In this document: one piece after another, positions 15,589 through 19,077 of the stretch
Numbering within the stretch: the stretch's first letter is position 1
How the letters are laid out: each line of letters starts with the position of its first letter
Assembly (NCBI GenBank): GCA_035564555.1
Contig: DATMTS010000029.1
Coordinates: 1-19,077, forward strand
Origin: DATMTS01 sp035564555
GTDB lineage: Bacteria > Actinomycetota > Actinomycetes > Actinomycetales > Microbacteriaceae
DNA: 19,077 nucleotides
Reading direction: 5' to 3'
The notes under the pieces: model-generated
Database searches by the model: none
Told to the model about the DNA's origin: nothing
The model's input: only the letters and a program-made list of their open reading frames with translations
Position numbers and translations under genes: made by a program

Positions 15589-16407
15589 TCACGCATCGAC
15601 GTCCTTCAGGGCCGCCGCCGCGGCCCAATGGGCCACCACGTCGAGCGCAATCCGGGTCGAGGGCACGTCGTGCACGCGCACGGCCCAGACACCCGCCTGC
15701 GCCGCGAGCGCGCTGATCACCGCGGTCGGGGCATCCCGTGCCTCGACCGGCGCGTCCTGCGGCAGCAGCGACCCGAGGAACCGCTTGCGCGAGGCGCCGA
15801 TCAGCACCGGCAGCCCGCGTTCCTCGTACACCCTCAGATGCGCGAGCACCTGCCAGTTGTGCTCGGCGTTCTTCGAGAAGCCGAGACCTGGATCGATGAT
15901 GAGCTTGGCGGGGTCGGCACCGGCGGCGACGAGCGCATCGACCCGGGCGAAGAGCTCGTCGCGCGACTCGCGCGCGACATCGGTGTAGCGCGCCAGGGAG
16001 TTCATGTCGGCGCTGTGGCCGCGCCAGTGCATCACGACATAGTCCAGGCCGCTGCGAACCGCGGCCTCGCTCATCGCCGGGTCGGCGAGGCCGCCGGAGA
16101 CGTCGTTGATGATGGCGGCGCCGACCTCGGCCGCCGCCCACGCCGTACGCGCGTTCATCGTGTCGACGCTCACCCGGATGCCACGAGCGGCGAGTTCCGT
16201 GACGACCGGGACGACGCGTTCGATCTCGGTCTGCACCGGCACCCGGGATGCCCCCGGCCGGGTGGACTCGCCGCCTACGTCGACGATGTCGGCGCCTTGC
16301 GCGGCCAGCTCGATCCCATGCGCGATCGCGGCATCCGTGTCGAACCACAGACCGCCGTCGCTGAACGAGTCGGGTGTGACGTTCAGCACACCCATCACGA
16401 GCGTCAT
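15589..16407 (-). CDS. folP: Dihydropteroate synthase
   Basis: This 272-residue TIM-barrel enzyme joins the pterin pyrophosphate to p-aminobenzoate and is the sulfonamide target. Conserved loops are all present: MGVLNVTPDSFSDGG (5-19), DVGGESTRPGA (43-53), VSVDT (79-83), INDVSGG (100-106), IDPGLGFSK (171-179), GASRKRFLG (204-212) and the final VRVHDV. ATG 16407 overlaps the folE stop by 4 bases and places the NVTPDSFSDGG loop where the family has it. The frame runs 41 codons further upstream over folE, without coding character. Confidence 0.96.
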   Translation of the reverse strand: MTLVMGVLNVTPDSFSDGGLWFDTDAAIAHGIELAAQGADIVDVGGESTRPGASRVPVQTEIERVVPVVTELAARGIRVSVDTMNARTAWAAAEVGAAIINDVSGGLADPAMSEAAVRSGLDYVVMHWRGHSADMNSLARYTDVARESRDELFARVDALVAAGADPAKLIIDPGLGFSKNAEHNWQVLAHLRVYEERGLPVLIGASRKRFLGSLLPQDAPVEARDAPTAVISALAAQAGVWAVRVHDVPSTRIALDVVAHWAAAAALKDVDA

Positions 16408-16976
16408 CCGGCGTCCCGGCCGATGAGCGTGATCAACTCCGCGCGCTGAGCGGGCTCGGCGAGCTCGCCCCGGCTGGCCATGGTCAGCGTCGAGCTCGCG
16501 GTCTGGCGCGGTCCCCGCGTCGTCACGCACGCATGCACCGCGTCGATCACGACCAGCACGCCCCGCGCAGCCAAGCCCTCCTGCAGTGCGTCGGCGACCT
16601 GCTCGGTCAGGCGCTCCTGCAGTTGAGGCCGTGCCGCGAGCGTCTCGACCAGGTGCGCCAACCGGCCGAGACCGACGATCCGATCCCCCGGCAGGTACGC
16701 GATGTGAGCGACCCCGACGAACGGCAGCAGATGATGCTCGCAGACCGAACGGAACGCGATGTCGCGCACCAGCACGGTCTCGGGTTCATGCTCGCCGAGC
16801 GGAACCGAGTCGCGCAGCTGCTCGAGCGGATCCTGACCCACACCGGCGAAGAACTCGACGTAGGCATCGGCCACCCTGCTCGGCGTCGAACGAAGCCCGT
16901 CTCTGCCGGTATCCTCGCCGATCGCGTGCAGGATCTCGACGACGGCCGCCTCGACGCGCGCGCGGTCGACGGTCAA
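16404..16976 (-). CDS. folE: GTP cyclohydrolase I
   Basis: This 190-residue enzyme converts GTP to dihydroneopterin triphosphate, the first step of folate synthesis. The zinc ligands are C79 and H82 in SVCEHHLLPF, and C150 in AVHACVTTRG. The 71-residue C-to-C spacing equals that of E. coli FolE (C110, C181). Other landmarks are RIVGLGRLAHLVETLA and QERLTEQVADAL. The start is a TTG at 16976, 8 bases after the ftsH stop, with AAGGA 5 bases upstream that overlaps the ftsH stop codon. This suggests re-initiation by ribosomes that finish ftsH. Confidence 0.96.
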   Translation of the reverse strand: MTVDRARVEAAVVEILHAIGEDTGRDGLRSTPSRVADAYVEFFAGVGQDPLEQLRDSVPLGEHEPETVLVRDIAFRSVCEHHLLPFVGVAHIAYLPGDRIVGLGRLAHLVETLAARPQLQERLTEQVADALQEGLAARGVLVVIDAVHACVTTRGPRQTASSTLTMASRGELAEPAQRAELITLIGRDAG

Positions 16977-16984
16977 CTGGGTCC

Positions 16985-19003
16985 TTACGCCGTGGCCGGG
17001 CGCGGCTTGGACTGCCGCGAGCGCTTCGGCTTCGACGGCGGCTCCGAACCGACGCCTCCGTCGACCACGCCCTGATCGATCGGGGCCGTCTCGGGCTCCG
17101 GGAAGGCAATGGGCGGCATCGACGACGACGGGCGGTTCTCACTGGAGACCCACTCCGGCCGCTCGGGCAGCTTCTTGATATCGGTGAAGATCTCAGCGAT
17201 CTGGTTGTGGTCGAGGGTCTCCTTCTCGAGCAATTCGCGCGCGAGCCGATCGAGGATCTCACGGTTGTTCGTGATCACCTCATATGCCTCGTCGTGCGCC
17301 TTCTCGATCAGCGCGCGCACCTCGGCGTCGACGCGCTCGGCGATGCGCTCCGAGTAGTCGCGCTGGTGTCCCATGTCACGCCCGAGGAACATCTCGCCGG
17401 AGGACTGACCGAGCTTCACGGCTCCGACGTCGGCGCTCATGCCGTACTCGGTGACCATCTTCCGCGCGATGCCGGTGGCCTTCTCGATGTCGTTGGATGC
17501 CCCCGTGGTCGGGTCGTGGAAGATGATCTCTTCGGCGACGCGGCCGCCCATCGCGTAGGCGAGCTGGTCGAGTAGCTCGTTGCGGGTGATCGAATACTTG
17601 TCTTCCAGCGGAAGCACCATCGTGTAACCGAGTGCCCGGCCGCGCGGCAGGATCGTGATCTTGGTCACCGGATCGGTGTAGTTCATCGCGGCAGCAGCGA
17701 GCGCGTGGCCGCCCTCGTGGTACGCGGTGATGAGCTTCTCTTTGTCCTTCATCACGCGGGTGCGGCGCTGCGGGCCGGCGATGACGCGGTCGATCGCCTC
17801 ATCGAGCGCGCGGTTGTCGATCAGCTGCGCATTCGAACGCGCGGTCAACAGTGCGGCCTCGTTCAGCACATTCGCCAGGTCGGCGCCGGTGAATCCGGGG
17901 GTCTTGCGTGCGACGACCTCGAGGTCGACGCCCTTGGCCAGCGGCTTGCCGCGACCGTGCACTTCGAGGATCCTCTTGCGGCCCTGCAGGTCCGGCGCAT
18001 CCACGCCGATCTGCCGGTCGAAGCGTCCGGGACGCAGCAACGCGGGGTCGAGGATGTCGGGCCGGTTGGTCGCCGCGATCAGGATGACGTTCGTCTTGAC
18101 GTCGAAGCCGTCCATCTCCACCAGCAGCTGGTTGAGGGTCTGCTCGCGCTCGTCGTGGCCGCCGCCCATGCCGGCGCCACGGTGCCGGCCGACGGCGTCG
18201 ATCTCGTCGATGAACACGATGGCCGGGGCGTTCTCCTTGGCCTGCTCGAACAGGTCGCGCACCCGGGAGGCGCCCACGCCGACGAACATCTCGACGAAGT
18301 CCGACCCGGAGATGGAGTAGAACGGCACCCCGGCCTCACCGGCCACCGCACGCGCCAGCAGGGTCTTGCCGGTGCCGGGCGGGCCGTAGAGCAGCACTCC
18401 CTTGGGGATCTTGGCGCCGACGGCCTGTAACTTGGCGGGCTCCTGGAGGAACTCCTTGATCTCGCCGAGCTCCTCGATCGCCTCGTCCACGCCGGCGACG
18501 TCGGCGAACGTCGTCTTCGGCATGTCCTTGGTGATCAGCTTCGCCTTCGACTTGGCGAACTGCATGACGCCGCGGCCACCGCCACCTTGCACCTGGTTCA
18601 TCAGGAACAGGAACAGCAGCACGATGAAGACGAAGGGCAGCAGGAAGCTGACGATCGACCCGAGCAGGCTGGGCTGGGCGACCTGGGAGTTGTACTCCTC
18701 GATCTTGCCCTGGTCGACCTGCTGCTGGACCTTGCTGATCAGCGGCTCCTGGGCACCGTCGACCCAGTGCGTGGTGACCTTGCTGCCGGCGTCGCGGACG
18801 CCGTCCTTGAGCGTGGCCTTGATCTGCTGGTCGCCGTCGACGAACGTGATGTCCTTGACGTCGCCGTCGTCGATGTACTTGACCATCTGGGACGTGGTGA
18901 TCTCCGCCCCGCCGCCGTGCGGCGCGAGGTACTGGAGGGCGAGCAGCACGCCCACCACGGCGACGATGATCCAGAGCCACGGGCTCTTGGCTATGCGCTT
19001 CAC
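16985..19003 (-). CDS. ftsH: ATP-dependent zinc metalloprotease FtsH
   Basis: This 672-residue membrane protease degrades membrane and regulatory proteins. Order: first membrane helix (9-26), short extracytoplasmic domain (about 30-112), second helix (113-135), AAA+ domain with Walker A GPPGTGKT (207-214), Walker B IVFIDEIDA (262-270) and the SRH region TNRPDILDPALLRPGRFD (312-329), then the M41 protease domain with the zinc motif HEGGH (429-433) and probable third ligand D505 in NDIEKAT. The C-terminus (from about 615) is Pro/Ser/Glu-rich and ends in a basic tail, PSKPKRSRQSKPRPATA. The start is GTG 19003, with GAGAAG 4 bases upstream. It is first in the ftsH-folE-folP-folB-folK-DUF3180 operon. 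Confidence 0.97.
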   Translation of the reverse strand: MKRIAKSPWLWIIVAVVGVLLALQYLAPHGGGAEITTSQMVKYIDDGDVKDITFVDGDQQIKATLKDGVRDAGSKVTTHWVDGAQEPLISKVQQQVDQGKIEEYNSQVAQPSLLGSIVSFLLPFVFIVLLFLFLMNQVQGGGGRGVMQFAKSKAKLITKDMPKTTFADVAGVDEAIEELGEIKEFLQEPAKLQAVGAKIPKGVLLYGPPGTGKTLLARAVAGEAGVPFYSISGSDFVEMFVGVGASRVRDLFEQAKENAPAIVFIDEIDAVGRHRGAGMGGGHDEREQTLNQLLVEMDGFDVKTNVILIAATNRPDILDPALLRPGRFDRQIGVDAPDLQGRKRILEVHGRGKPLAKGVDLEVVARKTPGFTGADLANVLNEAALLTARSNAQLIDNRALDEAIDRVIAGPQRRTRVMKDKEKLITAYHEGGHALAAAAMNYTDPVTKITILPRGRALGYTMVLPLEDKYSITRNELLDQLAYAMGGRVAEEIIFHDPTTGASNDIEKATGIARKMVTEYGMSADVGAVKLGQSSGEMFLGRDMGHQRDYSERIAERVDAEVRALIEKAHDEAYEVITNNREILDRLARELLEKETLDHNQIAEIFTDIKKLPERPEWVSSENRPSSSMPPIAFPEPETAPIDQGVVDGGVGSEPPSKPKRSRQSKPRPATA

Positions 19004-19023
19004 AAGGCTTCTCTCGAACGCGG

Positions 19024-19029
19024 ACTATA
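19024..19029 (-). promoter_or_regulatory. -10 box of the ftsH-fol operon
   Basis: TATAGT on the minus strand (preceded by ACC) would start transcription near 19017, giving a leader of about 14 bases before GTG 19003. The hexamer 17 bases upstream (TCGTTG) is a poor -35. The window ends 48 bases beyond, so further upstream control cannot be judged. Confidence 0.5.
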
Positions 19030-19077
19030 GGTACTGACGAGGACTACAACGACCGACGGCGGCGCATCGTGCCACCT

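Overview
This is a high-GC chromosomal window from an actinobacterium. It is most likely in Micrococcales/Microbacteriaceae, judging by the ClpC1-type ClpC, the FtsH-folate cluster, the DUF3180 and DUF2520 families, the Rv2747-like ArgA, GTG/TTG starts and probable leaderless promoters. The genus cannot be fixed from the sequence. All 19 complete genes and the one partial gene look like chromosomal housekeeping or conserved actinobacterial families. I see no tRNA, rRNA, CRISPR array, IS element or prophage.

Layout, left to right. 1-537: 3' end of a zinc-type alcohol dehydrogenase (+). 534-1037: argA-type N-acetyltransferase (-), whose stop overlaps the dehydrogenase stop. 1058-1114: long palindrome, probably a bidirectional terminator. 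1128-3626: clpC (-), with a good ClgR operator match upstream. 3801-4241: small lipoprotein (-), divergent from a pirin gene (4278-5258, +) across a 36-base gap that holds two back-to-back -10 boxes. 5288-6751: cardiolipin synthase (-), preceded by a hairpin over its ribosome binding site and by a 57-residue membrane protein (6812-6985, -). 7202-8041: degenerate CtaG-family membrane protein (+), with a puzzling start and short 19-base tandem duplications on each side.

8128-13489 is an operon read right to left: YdbS-like PH protein, YdbT-like PH protein, DUF2520 Rossmann protein, panC, lysS. Its first four genes are joined by 4-base stop/start overlaps. 13659-14108: a lone + strand DUF1801 gene, ending in a hairpin shared with the convergent operon. 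14141-19003 is a second operon read right to left: ftsH, folE, folP, folB, folK, DUF3180. It carries four consecutive pterin/folate steps (GTP cyclohydrolase I, dihydropteroate synthase, dihydroneopterin aldolase, HPPK). Several of its junctions also overlap by 4 bases, which implies translational coupling.

The overall order ftsH-folE-folP-folB-folK-DUF3180 ... DUF2520-panC ... lysS ... clpC matches the Mycobacterium tuberculosis region Rv3610c-Rv3596c. Here panD, the type III pantothenate kinase gene and lsr2 are missing from their usual places. A lipoprotein/pirin/cls/CtaG block sits between lysS and clpC. No gene-free stretch exceeds about 220 bases; the largest gaps (3627-3800, 6986-7201, 13490-13658) are promoter regions described below. 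I did not find a convincing wholly new system. The most interesting leads are regulatory structures, the PH-DUF2520-panC coupling, the odd start and lost histidines of the CtaG-like protein, and an apparent excess of the hexamer GGATGC.
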